Below are positions 26,768 to 35,916 of a stretch of 52,623 nucleotides of DNA, one piece after another (the first letter of the stretch is position 1; every line of letters starts with the position of its first letter). The notes under the pieces are model-generated. The model worked only from the letters and a program-made list of their open reading frames with translations, did not search any database and was not told where the DNA came from. The position numbers were made by a program, and so were the translations under genes. The DNA is from an uncultured Christensenella sp. Its GTDB lineage: Bacteria; Bacillota; Clostridia; Christensenellales; UBA3700. The stretch is taken from NCBI GenBank assembly GCA_949287655.1, contig CASEHD010000017.1, positions 1-52,623 of the forward strand. Direction: 5' to 3'.

Positions 26768-26793
26768 AAACAAAACTCCCTTTCGGGAGTTTG
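26768..26793 (-). terminator. Terminator of the sel1-maf-mreB operon
   Basis: AACTCCC-gaaa-GGGAGTT on the minus strand is followed by TTGTTTTT. It lies 32 bp after the mreB stop and abuts the right end of the MITE-like element. Confidence 0.8.
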
Positions 26794-26822
26794 TAAAGAT
26801 CTTTGAAACGCTGTTGTTTTTT

Positions 26823-27833
26823 TCAGGCGTCCAGTCCTTTGACGTTGAGAAGCCTTGCGAGCGACGCCTTGTCGTTGAAGAAATGGCTTGCGCCGAGAGC
26901 CGCCGCGTTTTCGGGCATATCGGGCACCCTTACTTTGAGCTGCAGCTGAGCGGAAATATAATCTGCAAGCCCGGGTATATACGCGCTGCCGCCGCAAAGG
27001 GTTATACCGTTTTCGTATATCTCCTGCGCGATACATTCGGGTATCTGGAAGGTATAGTTGTAAGCGACCTCTATTATCTTGTCTATTACCGGGCAGATCG
27101 CCTGTTTGAGCTCGCTCGCGACCAGCCTGACGCTTACGTTTTCGTCGCCGTGCAGAGCCTCCGTATTGACTATCATCGGCGAGTTGTCGTTGTCGTACAT
27201 GCTGGCGATCTGGCGTTTCACCTTCTCAGCCGACGACGGCTTTATCTTGCACCTTCTGGTGTCGATCACATAGTCTATTATCGCCTGGTTTATCGAATCG
27301 CCGCCGATATTTATGCTGCAACCCGCGACGATGCCGTTCTTGTCGATTATCGCTATCTCTGTCTTTGAGCCGCCGATATCCATGATAAAACTGCTGTTCT
27401 GACCGCTGAGTCCCTGCGCTACCGCGAGCGGGGATTCTATTATCAGAACCTCGCTGGCGCCCGCCTTGAGAAGAGTCTTTTCGACGTCCTTTTTCTCCAT
27501 ATTGTTGAGCCCGCAGGAAACGCACGCGATGACTTTTACTTTGGGGGAAATGATAGCGCTGCCGACCGCGCGGTTGATGAAGTCGCGGTACATAAGCACC
27601 GCCGCGCGTTCATGGAAGATCGCGCCTTCCTTTATCGGAAAGAGTATCTGAAAATCGTAACGGCGGGTATTCATCAGCCTTTGCGCGTTCTTACCGCTTT
27701 CCAGAAGCGCCATCTTGTTGTGCTTGTTGTTGATGGCGACGACGCTGGGCTCCTGAATTATCAGACCCACGTCCTTTTTGAATATCGTCGTGACTTTGCT
27801 GCCGACATCTATTACGAGTTCAACCGTGCCCAT
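26823..27833 (-). CDS. mreB: MreB-like actin homologue
   Basis: This 336-residue actin-fold protein has five nucleotide-binding motifs of the ASKHA class, including VIDVGSKVTTIF (phosphate 1), FIMDIGGSKTEIAII (phosphate 2) and LCGGSAYIPGL (adenosine). It should organise cell-wall synthesis along the cylinder. The phosphate-1 sequence differs from the usual DLGTANTLV form, so it is a divergent MreB. It overlaps maf by 14 bp. mreC, mreD and a PBP, the usual next genes, are missing. Confidence 0.88.
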   Translation of the reverse strand: MGTVELVIDVGSKVTTIFKKDVGLIIQEPSVVAINNKHNKMALLESGKNAQRLMNTRRYDFQILFPIKEGAIFHERAAVLMYRDFINRAVGSAIISPKVKVIACVSCGLNNMEKKDVEKTLLKAGASEVLIIESPLAVAQGLSGQNSSFIMDIGGSKTEIAIIDKNGIVAGCSINIGGDSINQAIIDYVIDTRRCKIKPSSAEKVKRQIASMYDNDNSPMIVNTEALHGDENVSVRLVASELKQAICPVIDKIIEVAYNYTFQIPECIAQEIYENGITLCGGSAYIPGLADYISAQLQLKVRVPDMPENAAALGASHFFNDKASLARLLNVKGLDA

Positions 27834-28377
27834 TTTCTTCTCCGAGTATTTCTTTGAGTCTTTGAAGCGGGAGCCCGACGACGTTGTCGTAATCGCCGAT
27901 AACTCGTCTCACGACCCCTTTATCCTGTATCCCGTACGCGCCTGCCTTGTCGAGCGGCGAGCCTCCCGCAACGTACGCGTCTATGAACGCGTCGCTGAGG
28001 TCGTTGAGTTCAACGACCGATCTGCAATAGTAAGTTTCTCTTCCCTCGCCTTTTTTTATCACCGAGACCCCGGTGTATACGCTGTGTTTTCTGCCCGACA
28101 ACGTCCTTAAAAAGCGCTTTGCTTCGTCTGCGTCTTTCGGCTTATTGAACACTCTGCCGTTGTAATACACCGTCGTGTCCGCCGCTATCACCACGTCGCC
28201 GTTTTCGGCGTTTTCCGCGGCGCGCTCCGCCTTGTGCGTCGCGAGCGCCTGCACGTACAGGTGCGGTCTCTTATAATCCGTCTTCTCTTCGTCGGCGACC
28301 GTAACGACGGTGAAGCTGTCAGTTATCCTGCCCAGGAGTTCCCTTCTTCTGGGTGACGCAGATGCGAGAATTATCAT
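27820..28377 (-). CDS. maf: Maf nucleotide pyrophosphatase
   Basis: This 185-residue protein starts with the family signature IILASASPRRRELL, and the second motif is DVVIAADTTVYYNGRVFNKP. Maf proteins hydrolyse non-canonical nucleoside triphosphates and are linked to division control. It overlaps the Sel1-repeat gene upstream by 4 bp and mreB downstream by 14 bp, the common Clostridia order maf-mreB. Confidence 0.95.
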   Translation of the reverse strand: MIILASASPRRRELLGRITDSFTVVTVADEEKTDYKRPHLYVQALATHKAERAAENAENGDVVIAADTTVYYNGRVFNKPKDADEAKRFLRTLSGRKHSVYTGVSVIKKGEGRETYYCRSVVELNDLSDAFIDAYVAGGSPLDKAGAYGIQDKGVVRRVIGDYDNVVGLPLQRLKEILGEENGHG

Positions 28378-30773
28378 TCGCTTTTTTCGGAAAGGCCTTC
28401 TTCGACGGCGCTTTTTACCGTTTCTTCCGCGACGCTGTAAGCGTCGGGAGCTTCATCTCTGTCCGTTCCCGCCTTTTCTCTCATCTTTCTGGACGTAGAG
28501 CTTTCCCAGTGTTTTCCGTCTTCCGATTTAAAGCGTTTAATATGTTTGAGCGCCTTTTTCTTATTGCCGTGTTTGTCTTCCGAAAGCGCGAGCTTTGCGT
28601 AATAGAAGGACGCCTTGTCGCCGTCCGCGACGACCATCTTTCCCGTTTCATAGCTGCGCGCAACCTCGTATGCGTAATTGAGTTCGCCGGTAAGAAGCGC
28701 GCGCTCTTTGTACTGCAACGCCTTAGCGGGATCCGCGGTATCTTTCGCCGAATAGTAATCAATAAGAAAATTGCACGCTTTGCGGTAACCGGCGTCCGCC
28801 GCGCGGGTGATCATCTCAAGCCCCAGCGCCTTATCCTCTTCATACAGAATGCCCGAATAAAGCATAAAACCTTTCATGTAAACGCCGTTGATACAACCTC
28901 TGTTAAACGACTCGTCGACAAGCTGTTTGACTTTTTCGTCGTCTTTATCGACACCGCTGCCGGTCATATAGCAGTTCGCGAGGTGCGCGAGCGCCTCACC
29001 GTCGCCGTTTTCGACCGCGAGATTAAAGTAATACGCGCTCTTTTTAAGATCCGTTTTAAAGCCCTTGCTATCCTTGCCGTACGCTATACCCAGCTTCGTA
29101 TAAGCCGAAACGTAACCTCCGGAAGCGGCCTTTTCAAAGAATTTGAGCGCAAGCTTTTTGTCTTTTCTGAAGTACTTGCCCGTCGCGTGACCGAGACCGA
29201 GATAATACGGAGCGATCGGGTTTCCCTCTTTTGCGCTCTGATTGAGATACTGTTTAGCGAGCATAAGCTCTTTTTTCGTACCGATCCCGAACATATAGCG
29301 GTAACCGACTTCGAGAAGCGCGTCCGCATAACCGCTGGTCGCAGAAAGCTTAAAGTATTCAAACGCCTTCTTCCTGCTGATCTCAGTGCCTATGCCCTGT
29401 TCATAGCAACGCGCAAGCCCGTAGCAGCCTCTCGCGCTCTCGCGTTCGGCGGCGCGCTTGAAGTAATAGAACGCGTCGTTTTCGTTGCGCGCGACTATCT
29501 CGCCTCTTTCGCTGATTATGCCCATCTTTACGAGGGCGGGAGCGTAGTCGTCCTGCGCCGCACGGAAATAGCAATCCACCGCCGAAGCGTAGTCTTCGTT
29601 ATTTTCCGCAATCAAACCTTTTCTGTAAAGCGCCGGAGCGTAAAGTTCGTCCGCAGCCTCGTTCATATAGGCTTCGCCTTTTTCGGCGTCCTTTTTTACG
29701 TAAATACCGTTGTAGTACATCTGACCGACGACGTACTTGCCCGCGCTGCTCCCCCTCGAAGCCGCCTTGCTGAAATGCTTGAACGCCGCCCTGAGACTGC
29801 GCCTTACGTACGGCTTGCCGTCATAGAAGAAATAGCCCATCATGCAAAGACAGCTCGGCTCGTTGAGCTTGACGCCCTTTTGTATCCACCTGTACGCCTT
29901 GACCGCGTTGTCGTTCGTGCCTATACCGAAACGGTAACACCTCGCGACCTCGGCGTACGCCTTGGTATGTCCGCTTTTAGCAAGTTGCAGATAGAGGTCG
30001 AACGCGCCCTTCTGATCCTTGTCGATACCCCAGCCTCGCTGCATGCAATACGCCAGATTAAACATCGCGACTTCATTGCCGAGGCTCGCCGATTTCTTGA
30101 ACCAGTAGACCGCCTTGGGAAGATTTTGTTTTACGGCGTCGCCTTTCAGAAAACAAAGCGCCAGATAGCACTGCGCGTCGCTGTCCCCTTCCTTTGCCGC
30201 CGGGACCAGATAATGACCCGCCATAAACGGATCCTTTTCTGTACCGAAACCGTTCTGATAGCAATATGCGAGGCTGTATTTTGCCTTCTCGTTGCCTCTC
30301 TTAGCCAGCTCGGTATAAATTCCGAAAGCCTGAGCCTCGTCCTTAGCGACGCCCTCGCCGTTCAGATAGAGATCCGCAATGCCCATCTTCGCGTCGATAT
30401 TACCCATATCTCTCGCTTCAATGTAAAGATTCATTGCGCCTTCGGGATTCTTTTTGCACCCGAGTCCTCTGCGGTACAGGTCGGCAAGCTTGACTTTCGC
30501 TTTTACGTTGCCCGCCCTCGAAGCCGAATCGTAATATTTCCTTGCCTTAACGTAGTCGTTCGATGTGCCGAGACCTTTTTCGTACATTCTGCCCAGATAA
30601 TACCTGCAGTTGCTGTCGCCGTAACCTGCGGAAGCAGCCCTGTCCATCCAGTAGAACGCCTTACGGTAATCCCTGTCTATCTCGTCGCCGTTGAAATACG
30701 CGACGCCCAGCTTGTAGCTGAGAGCCGGATCTCTCTTTGCTTTTTTCTCTAAGTCCTTGATATTTTCAATCAT
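28374..30773 (-). CDS. Large Sel1-like repeat (tetratricopeptide-type) protein
   Basis: I chose the ATG at 30773 (MIENIKDLEKKAKRD); the in-frame extension to 30812 lies in the promoter region. The 799-residue protein consists of about 20 Sel1-like repeats of 36 residues with the pattern A-A-G-x-A-x-A-x-x-x-L-A-x-x-Y-x-x-G-x-G, for example GYADALLEVGYRYMFGIGTK. No signal peptide or membrane segment is visible, so it is a cytoplasmic scaffold that binds other proteins. It heads an operon with maf and mreB, which points to a cell-shape or division role, but this is inference. Confidence 0.9.
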   Translation of the reverse strand: MIENIKDLEKKAKRDPALSYKLGVAYFNGDEIDRDYRKAFYWMDRAASAGYGDSNCRYYLGRMYEKGLGTSNDYVKARKYYDSASRAGNVKAKVKLADLYRRGLGCKKNPEGAMNLYIEARDMGNIDAKMGIADLYLNGEGVAKDEAQAFGIYTELAKRGNEKAKYSLAYCYQNGFGTEKDPFMAGHYLVPAAKEGDSDAQCYLALCFLKGDAVKQNLPKAVYWFKKSASLGNEVAMFNLAYCMQRGWGIDKDQKGAFDLYLQLAKSGHTKAYAEVARCYRFGIGTNDNAVKAYRWIQKGVKLNEPSCLCMMGYFFYDGKPYVRRSLRAAFKHFSKAASRGSSAGKYVVGQMYYNGIYVKKDAEKGEAYMNEAADELYAPALYRKGLIAENNEDYASAVDCYFRAAQDDYAPALVKMGIISERGEIVARNENDAFYYFKRAAERESARGCYGLARCYEQGIGTEISRKKAFEYFKLSATSGYADALLEVGYRYMFGIGTKKELMLAKQYLNQSAKEGNPIAPYYLGLGHATGKYFRKDKKLALKFFEKAASGGYVSAYTKLGIAYGKDSKGFKTDLKKSAYYFNLAVENGDGEALAHLANCYMTGSGVDKDDEKVKQLVDESFNRGCINGVYMKGFMLYSGILYEEDKALGLEMITRAADAGYRKACNFLIDYYSAKDTADPAKALQYKERALLTGELNYAYEVARSYETGKMVVADGDKASFYYAKLALSEDKHGNKKKALKHIKRFKSEDGKHWESSTSRKMREKAGTDRDEAPDAYSVAEETVKSAVEEGLSEKSE

Positions 30774-30839
30774 AAAATCCACTCCGTGAAAGGTTCGCGC
30801 GGGGCGCCTCAACCCGACAGACTCACCTATAATATTTTT

Positions 30840-30868
30840 ATTTTAACATAATACACGCGTGTTTACAA
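30840..30868 (-). promoter_or_regulatory. Promoter of the sel1-maf-mreB operon
   Basis: On the minus strand TTGTAA (30863-30868) and TAAAAT (30840-30845) are 17 bp apart. The transcript has a leader of about 60 nt to the ATG at 30773. Confidence 0.6.
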
Positions 30869-30965
30869 GCATATTTTTATACGACTTTGCGCGCGTTTCG
30901 TACAAAACGCGTCTTTTCCAGCGCGCAAATGCGGGAAATTTGGCGCGGCTGCGCAATTTTTATAT

Positions 30966-31001
30966 AAAAAATGCGAAGGCGTCCGCCTTCGCGTTTTTTT
31001 C
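30966..31001 (-). terminator. Terminator of ppx/gppA gene
   Basis: On the minus strand CGCGAAGGCG-ga-CGCCTTCGCA is followed by TTTTTT. It directly follows the stop codon of the phosphatase gene. Confidence 0.85.
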
Positions 31002-32519
31002 TTAAAGTATCTGCAACTGCTTTTTGTAAGCCCTCTTGAAGTCCTGTATACTGGTCATCGCGTCCTTTATCTCAAGCGAACATTCGGCGCCCTCGCTGTC
31101 CGTCTTCATTATCACGCTGTCTCCCAACACGTCGCAGGTAATCGTCTTTATCACGCCGCTCATACTTCTGTCAAGGCTTTCCGCTATCCTGACGATGACG
31201 CCCAGTTTGAACACCGCGTCGACATCCTCTTCAGTCAGCATTTCGCGGTAACGCATGAATTCAGTCATGTTCACGTCGCCCTTTCTGTGCATGCACGCCA
31301 TGAACGCCGCCATCACGAGATCCTTGTGCGATATGCCGTAAAGGTTGCTGTTGAGTATGATGTAACACGAATGTTTGTGATGGTCGTAGTACTTGATACG
31401 GTTGCCCGAATCGTGCAGCATCGCCGCCGTGCGCAGCACTTTGACGTACGCCCTTGGCAGCTTGTGCAACACTTTGAGCTGCTTGAAAAGCTGTATCGAC
31501 AGATTGTACACGTGCTCTGCGTGCGGTATATTCTCCCCGAAGAAATTGAGAAGCGAATATATGCTGTGTCCGAGCACGTCCGAAATCGGCTTTTCGTTGG
31601 TCGAAGGCACCGCATACTTGAACATCGCGCCTTCCCTGAGCCCGCTGCCTGAGATCACCAGCTCTTCGAGATTGAGATAATTGATAACGCTCTTTATCGC
31701 GGCGAGCGCGGACGGGAAAATATCCGCTCTTACGCTGGAAAGACCTTTTATCTTCATCGTCTTGTCGAGGTCGAGATTCTTGATGTTGCCGTAAATGCCG
31801 TTGAATTCCTGGTTGGTAACGACGTAGTTGTGCGCCATCGAAAGCGGATATTTTTTAAGCATTCTGCTTATCTTTCCGAGATTGCGGAAAGAGCCGCCCA
31901 CGCCGATAAGCTTTGTGTCAGGCAGTATCTCCGCCATCCACGGAACGCTCTTGAGCTGCTCTGTAACGTAATCTTCTATCATCTTGTTCCTTTCCTGCGG
32001 CGAAGCGCCGGACTTTGAGAACATCTCCGTAAGTACGACGGCGCCGAAAGGCAGCGTTATATGCTGAAGCAGATTTTTCCTGTTGTAATATACGAACTGC
32101 GTGCTTCCGCCGCCGATATCCATTATTATGCCGCGCGGGATATCCATTGAGTTGATCACGCCCTGATATACCAGCTGCGCTTCCTCGTCGTCGTCGAGCA
32201 CTTTGAGCTTTATGCCGGTCGTTGCCAGCACTTCGTCCAGAAATCCTCTCTGATTCTTCGCCCTGCGTACAGCGGCGGTCGCGTACGCATAGATCTTTTC
32301 GACCTTGTTGGCGTCGCAAAGTCTTCTGAACATTTTAAGAGTTTTGATTGTCTGCGCAACTCTGGCGGGCTGTAAAAAACCGTCAAGCTCCATATCCTGT
32401 GCGAGCCTTACGGTTTCCTTCAACTCGTCGACTACCGAAAAGTAACCGCCTTCCAGTATGTCGACCAGTACCAGTCTCAGCGAATTTGAGCCGAGATCTA
32501 TAATCGCTATTTTTTCCAT
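31002..32519 (-). CDS. ppx: Ppx/GppA family exopolyphosphatase / pppGpp phosphatase
   Basis: This is a 505-residue cytoplasmic phosphatase. The N-terminal two ASKHA domains contain AIIDLGSNSLRLVL and IIMDIGGGSTQFVY. The C-terminal HD-like domain has LRTAAMLHDSGNRI. It removes phosphate from polyphosphate or pppGpp; which substrate is preferred cannot be read from sequence. The length agrees with the longer family members. It is monocistronic. Confidence 0.93.
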   Translation of the reverse strand: MEKIAIIDLGSNSLRLVLVDILEGGYFSVVDELKETVRLAQDMELDGFLQPARVAQTIKTLKMFRRLCDANKVEKIYAYATAAVRRAKNQRGFLDEVLATTGIKLKVLDDDEEAQLVYQGVINSMDIPRGIIMDIGGGSTQFVYYNRKNLLQHITLPFGAVVLTEMFSKSGASPQERNKMIEDYVTEQLKSVPWMAEILPDTKLIGVGGSFRNLGKISRMLKKYPLSMAHNYVVTNQEFNGIYGNIKNLDLDKTMKIKGLSSVRADIFPSALAAIKSVINYLNLEELVISGSGLREGAMFKYAVPSTNEKPISDVLGHSIYSLLNFFGENIPHAEHVYNLSIQLFKQLKVLHKLPRAYVKVLRTAAMLHDSGNRIKYYDHHKHSCYIILNSNLYGISHKDLVMAAFMACMHRKGDVNMTEFMRYREMLTEEDVDAVFKLGVIVRIAESLDRSMSGVIKTITCDVLGDSVIMKTDSEGAECSLEIKDAMTSIQDFKRAYKKQLQIL

Positions 32520-33223
32520 TGCCGTTTATCCTTTGATAAGTTTCTTTTCCAACGTTTAAATTATATCACAAGGCGGTCTTTTTGGCAAGACCCAATATTT
32601 TTTTTGCACACGTTATACGCGCATAATATTTCTTGAAACAGCGTGCTTTTTGAGAAACAGGCGTTTTCGCGCTCTTTTTATGCCGAAAATTTTCTGACGT
32701 CTCCGCTATTTTCCGCACGTATCCGTGCGTTTTATGTACAAAACGGATACGATGTATAAAGCGTTGACGCACCACGGCAGTCCGGGATGCGGCTTTCTCC
32801 CGCCCTCAAAAGAGATTGCCGCCGCGGCAACCGTTTCCTCTTTATTTTTTCTTTGCGGACTAAACGACTCTCAGCGCCTGTCTTTTCCGGCTCCGATCTC
32901 TTACTTTTCCTCGTCCGGACGACGATATTATCATTTTCCCGGCAGTCGTCGTTTTCTTTCCCGTCTTCCCGGCTGAAAGTTTGCATAACTTCGTCCCGCA
33001 ACGCGTAAACTCCTATCCCGTCCGTCTTTATCGGAGGCTTACCGCAACGGTTGAAAAAACGTAAAAATAATATAAATTCCCCGACCCGTGTCGTTTACCG
33101 ATATGTTTTTCTCTGTTTGAAAAAATACCTGACCGCGAATCTCTCAACCTGCTGTTAACCGCAAGTCGAGCAGCTTTGCCCCGCAAAAAGAACGCCCGCA
33201 AACGCGGGCGCATATACTCTTTG
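32520..33223. other. 704-bp intergenic stretch, no supported gene
   Basis: I see no ORF with a plausible start, codon use or motif, and no tRNA-like fold. The only recognisable structure is the terminator of the tyrosine phosphatase gene at its right end (33186-33212). Confidence 0.5.
33186..33212 (-). terminator. Terminator of the tyrosine phosphatase gene
   Basis: The stem CGCCCGC-aaac-GCGGGCG (33193-33210, 7-bp arms) is followed on the minus strand by TTCTTTTT. It lies about 13 bp past the stop codon. Confidence 0.75.
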
Positions 33224-33691
33224 TTATCCGTTTTTTATCTTATCGGCAAGTTTTACCAGAAACCCTTTTATCAGGTCCATCACCGCGTAGTAGTCGTCTA
33301 TGTTCTTCATTAAAAACGGGTCCGGTATCGTCGTGTAATACCCGTCGACGTATTCGCTGAGCGTAACGAATTTCTTGTGATACCTGAGCGGCAGCGCAAT
33401 CTTGTTCATCTTTGTCATGCCGATTATCACGTCCGCGTCTCTGAAAAGATATCCGTCGCCCCACTTGAACGCCGGCTTATGCGCGGCTATCTCTTCTTCG
33501 GTAAATCCTTCGCGCAGAAGCGCAAGCCGCGCCTTCGGGTGTATCTTAAAAGAACGGTTGAAAACCGCTGCGCTCCTGACGCTCCCGACCTTTGCGGCAA
33601 GCGCGGGATCGCTTTTTACCATGCGCCCGAAAACGTATTCGCAGAACGGGCTGCGGCATATATTCGACGAACAGACGAAAAGTATCTTCAT
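33224..33691 (-). CDS. Low-molecular-weight protein-tyrosine phosphatase
   Basis: This 155-residue phosphatase has the P-loop CSSNICRS directly at the N terminus (C7; CX4-5R motif) and the general acid Asp in IPDPFLM. It should dephosphorylate tyrosine or arginine residues. The length matches the family. It is monocistronic. No BY-kinase or arginine kinase is adjacent. Confidence 0.93.
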   Translation of the reverse strand: MKILFVCSSNICRSPFCEYVFGRMVKSDPALAAKVGSVRSAAVFNRSFKIHPKARLALLREGFTEEEIAAHKPAFKWGDGYLFRDADVIIGMTKMNKIALPLRYHKKFVTLSEYVDGYYTTIPDPFLMKNIDDYYAVMDLIKGFLVKLADKIKNG

Positions 33692-33924
33692 ATATTGATT
33701 ATATATTATTCAAAGCGCCCGGCGCAACATATTTTTTTGTATTTTCCCTTCTCTTCCGCCGCGCGAAACCGACGCGCCGTTTAATTGAGGTACAAACCGG
33801 GAAACGGATCTGTTTGCGATATCGGACACGCCTCGACTGTTCAAGGCATAAAAAGACGGCGAGGCGTCTTTTCATTTTATATTTCCTTTAACGTTCTGTT
33901 CAACCTTCTTAACTCATGAGAGAG

Positions 33925-35223
33925 TCAGATCTTTCCTTCTCCGTAATCGCGGATGACGCCGGTCATATACTCGAGAAAAGCCTTCATCGTCTCAAGGTCT
34001 TTATCCGAGCATCTTTCGGATATCGTGAACGTCGCGGTTCCCTTGAAAGTCGTGCATGCGACCTGCATATACGGCTTGAACTTGACCGTGCCCGTCATAA
34101 ACGCTTTGGTCGCGGGCGCGTCGACGAGGTCGATATATTCGTTCTTAATTATGCCGATATTAGACATACCTACAAGCGGATTGGTATAGCCAATCTTCAC
34201 CGCCATCTGCGAGATCGCGAACGGGAATATCCGGTATGCCAGCGCCATCAGCGGCAGTCCCGAAAGTCCGAGAAGGGGGTTTTCCTTGTGCGGTTTAAGC
34301 GCCGCTTTCACCCTTAGCAGAGTATCCGCAAAGCTATCGCCCGCACCTTCGGTCAGCTTGCACGGCATATACGAAGTAAGGTTCGTGAAGCCGTCTGTAT
34401 CGTTGCCTTTAAGATATCTGCGCAGATCAAGCATGGAGGTTATCTCCGTCGGCGTCGTGCCGTCCACGCCCTTGAAAAATTTGACTATCGCCCTGAAGAA
34501 CGCGGCGAGGTAGATGTCGTTGACGGTAAAGCCGTCCTTCTTTCCTCTTATCTTCGCCTTTTCGAGCGCTTCCGCTTCCAGCTCCACCCTCATAATGTGC
34601 GACTTGTCGGTGTTCTTGTCCGGCTCAAACGGAAACTCCAGCTTTATATTCGTTCTCGAAACGTTCTTATAGAGCATCTTCGCTTTCTTTGCCAGCTCGG
34701 GCGGCAGATCGCGGTAGACCTGCTTTGCGCTGCGCGTACCGCATTTGACTTCAGCCTGATAATTCGGATCTGCTTTGAGTCCGTTATAAGCCGCGCAGAC
34801 CGTCTTGCCGAAACTTATGAAGTCCCTGCCGTCGAAACACATATGGTTTATAAGGAAACAAATCATGCTTCTGCCGTTGCCCTTTAAAAGCGTAAATTCG
34901 AATTGCAGTTTTCCTCTGCAGTCTATTCTCCTCGTCAATATCTTTTGTATCTGCGCGATAAAATCGTCGTCCTCGACCACCGTCAGCACGTCCGCTTCGG
35001 TATAATCGTGATTTACCACCCAGTAAGGTTTTATCGGATTCGCAACAAAGCTGCTGTGCAACACGTCTATCCTGTCCACGACCTGTTTAAGCGCTTTGCG
35101 CATGACCGCTTCGTCGACGATCCCTTCGTACTCGAACGCGCAATGCATCATACCGTCGTAATAATTCTTGAAAATGTACTGGACCTTGTCCCACATTTCG
35201 GCTTTAAGCGTTTTTCTTTTCAC
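33925..35223 (-). CDS. Condensation-fold (chloramphenicol acetyltransferase-like) acyltransferase
   Basis: I chose the GTG at 35223: AAGGAG lies 7 bp upstream, and longer in-frame extensions would overlap the promoter at 35278-35307. The 432-residue protein has the catalytic motif HMCFDGRDF (HxxxDG), and a second structural segment DLRRYLKG-N of the alcohol acetyltransferase / peptide synthetase condensation superfamily. No carrier protein or adenylation domain is near, so it is probably a stand-alone acyltransferase for a lipid, sugar or alcohol. Substrate unknown. Confidence 0.7.
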   Translation of the reverse strand: MKRKTLKAEMWDKVQYIFKNYYDGMMHCAFEYEGIVDEAVMRKALKQVVDRIDVLHSSFVANPIKPYWVVNHDYTEADVLTVVEDDDFIAQIQKILTRRIDCRGKLQFEFTLLKGNGRSMICFLINHMCFDGRDFISFGKTVCAAYNGLKADPNYQAEVKCGTRSAKQVYRDLPPELAKKAKMLYKNVSRTNIKLEFPFEPDKNTDKSHIMRVELEAEALEKAKIRGKKDGFTVNDIYLAAFFRAIVKFFKGVDGTTPTEITSMLDLRRYLKGNDTDGFTNLTSYMPCKLTEGAGDSFADTLLRVKAALKPHKENPLLGLSGLPLMALAYRIFPFAISQMAVKIGYTNPLVGMSNIGIIKNEYIDLVDAPATKAFMTGTVKFKPYMQVACTTFKGTATFTISERCSDKDLETMKAFLEYMTGVIRDYGEGKI

Positions 35224-35277
35224 TGTCTGTCTCCTTAATATACAAAATATCCCGTCGATACACCGTTGTATATATTT

Positions 35278-35307
35278 ATCATATAAAACGTGTAATATGT
35301 GTGTCAA
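35278..35307 (-). promoter_or_regulatory. Promoter of the condensation-fold acyltransferase gene
   Basis: On the minus strand TTGACA (35302-35307) and TATGAT (35278-35283) are 18 bp apart. The stretch 35308-35656 beyond it holds no supported gene. Confidence 0.65.
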
Positions 35308-35656
35308 ATTATTAACATACGATTCGTATCAAAACGTACACGCGGACTTTTATTTTATAGTGTACCCCATACGGGGATTAAAGGCAAAGAATCGAGGTCT
35401 CCTCAATCGTTCATTACGCAGGTCAAAAATTATTACGACCGCGAAAGCAGCCGTTTCGCAGCACCCGCACTCTGTGATCGCTAACGCTTACGGCGAAGGT
35501 TAGCGGATAAAAATGACGCCTTTGCAATATCGGCTGTTTGATATTTTTAACGACATATTCTTAAAATTAAAAACACTCGTTTGCCGCCCTGCCAAAGGGG
35601 CTTGGATTGCAACAAGCGTATCGGCTTTACGGAATAAAGATACCGTAATTTGCCGC

Positions 35657-35685
35657 TTGACTTATTGTACGGTTCGGTGTATAAT
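35657..35685 (+). promoter_or_regulatory. Promoter of the P-type ATPase leader
   Basis: TTGACT (35657-35662) and TATAAT (35680-35685) are exactly 17 bp apart. Transcription should begin near 35692, giving a leader of about 225 nt before the ATG at 35917. Confidence 0.8.
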
Positions 35686-35691
35686 GAATTA

Positions 35692-35844
35692 TAACTTACT
35701 TAAAAAAGGAGTAAGAAACTCTACCGTGGACGACACCGACAGTAGCGGCGCTGACCGAAGTAGTATTAACTGTCAACTAAATACGTTGTTATTTATAGGC
35801 ATAACCTGCGTCTATCATTCAGATAGCAGGCTGTGCCTTTTTTG
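35692..35844 (+). ncRNA. Candidate metal-responsive riboswitch with intrinsic terminator
   Basis: The leader of the cation ATPase folds into several stems: CTTACT/AGTAAG at about 35693-35715, a CTAC/GTAG-closed multibranch from about 35722 to 35764 with GTG-gacga-CAC inside, and an intrinsic terminator with AGGCA (35797-35801) / TGCCT (35834-35838) around CTATC-attca-GATAG, followed by TTTTTT. The stretch GTTAT/ATAAC (about 35788-35805) can pair in competition with the terminator. This is the layout of a transcription-control riboswitch. It does not match the yybP-ykoY, NiCo or M-box sequences as I know them, so the class is unassigned. Confidence 0.55.
35797..35844 (+). terminator. Leader terminator (attenuator) before P-type ATPase
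   Basis: The hairpin AGGCA-taa-CCTG..CTATC-attca-GATAG..CAGG-ctg-TGCCT ends in six T bases, only about 73 bp before the ATPase start. A terminator inside a leader implies conditional readthrough. Confidence 0.75.
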
Positions 35845-35916
35845 TTTCTTTTCACTGATCATCGCCGAAAGGCGGTCAGAATATAAATTATCAAAAAAAG
35901 GAGTGATTGATCCGTT

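Noticed and set aside
28353..30752. 799-residue plus-strand ORF opposite the Sel1-repeat gene
   Set aside because: It is the antisense frame of a gene with clear Sel1 repeats and has no ribosome binding site.
32732..33008. Overlapping ORFs on both strands in the 704-bp gap
   Set aside because: They are Arg/Ser-rich shadows without start signals or domain motifs.
35692..35916. Assignment of the ATPase leader to the yybP-ykoY Mn2+ riboswitch
   Set aside because: The GGGGAGUA ... CAAGACC-type signature expected at both ends is not present as a pair; only a partial GGAGTA is found.
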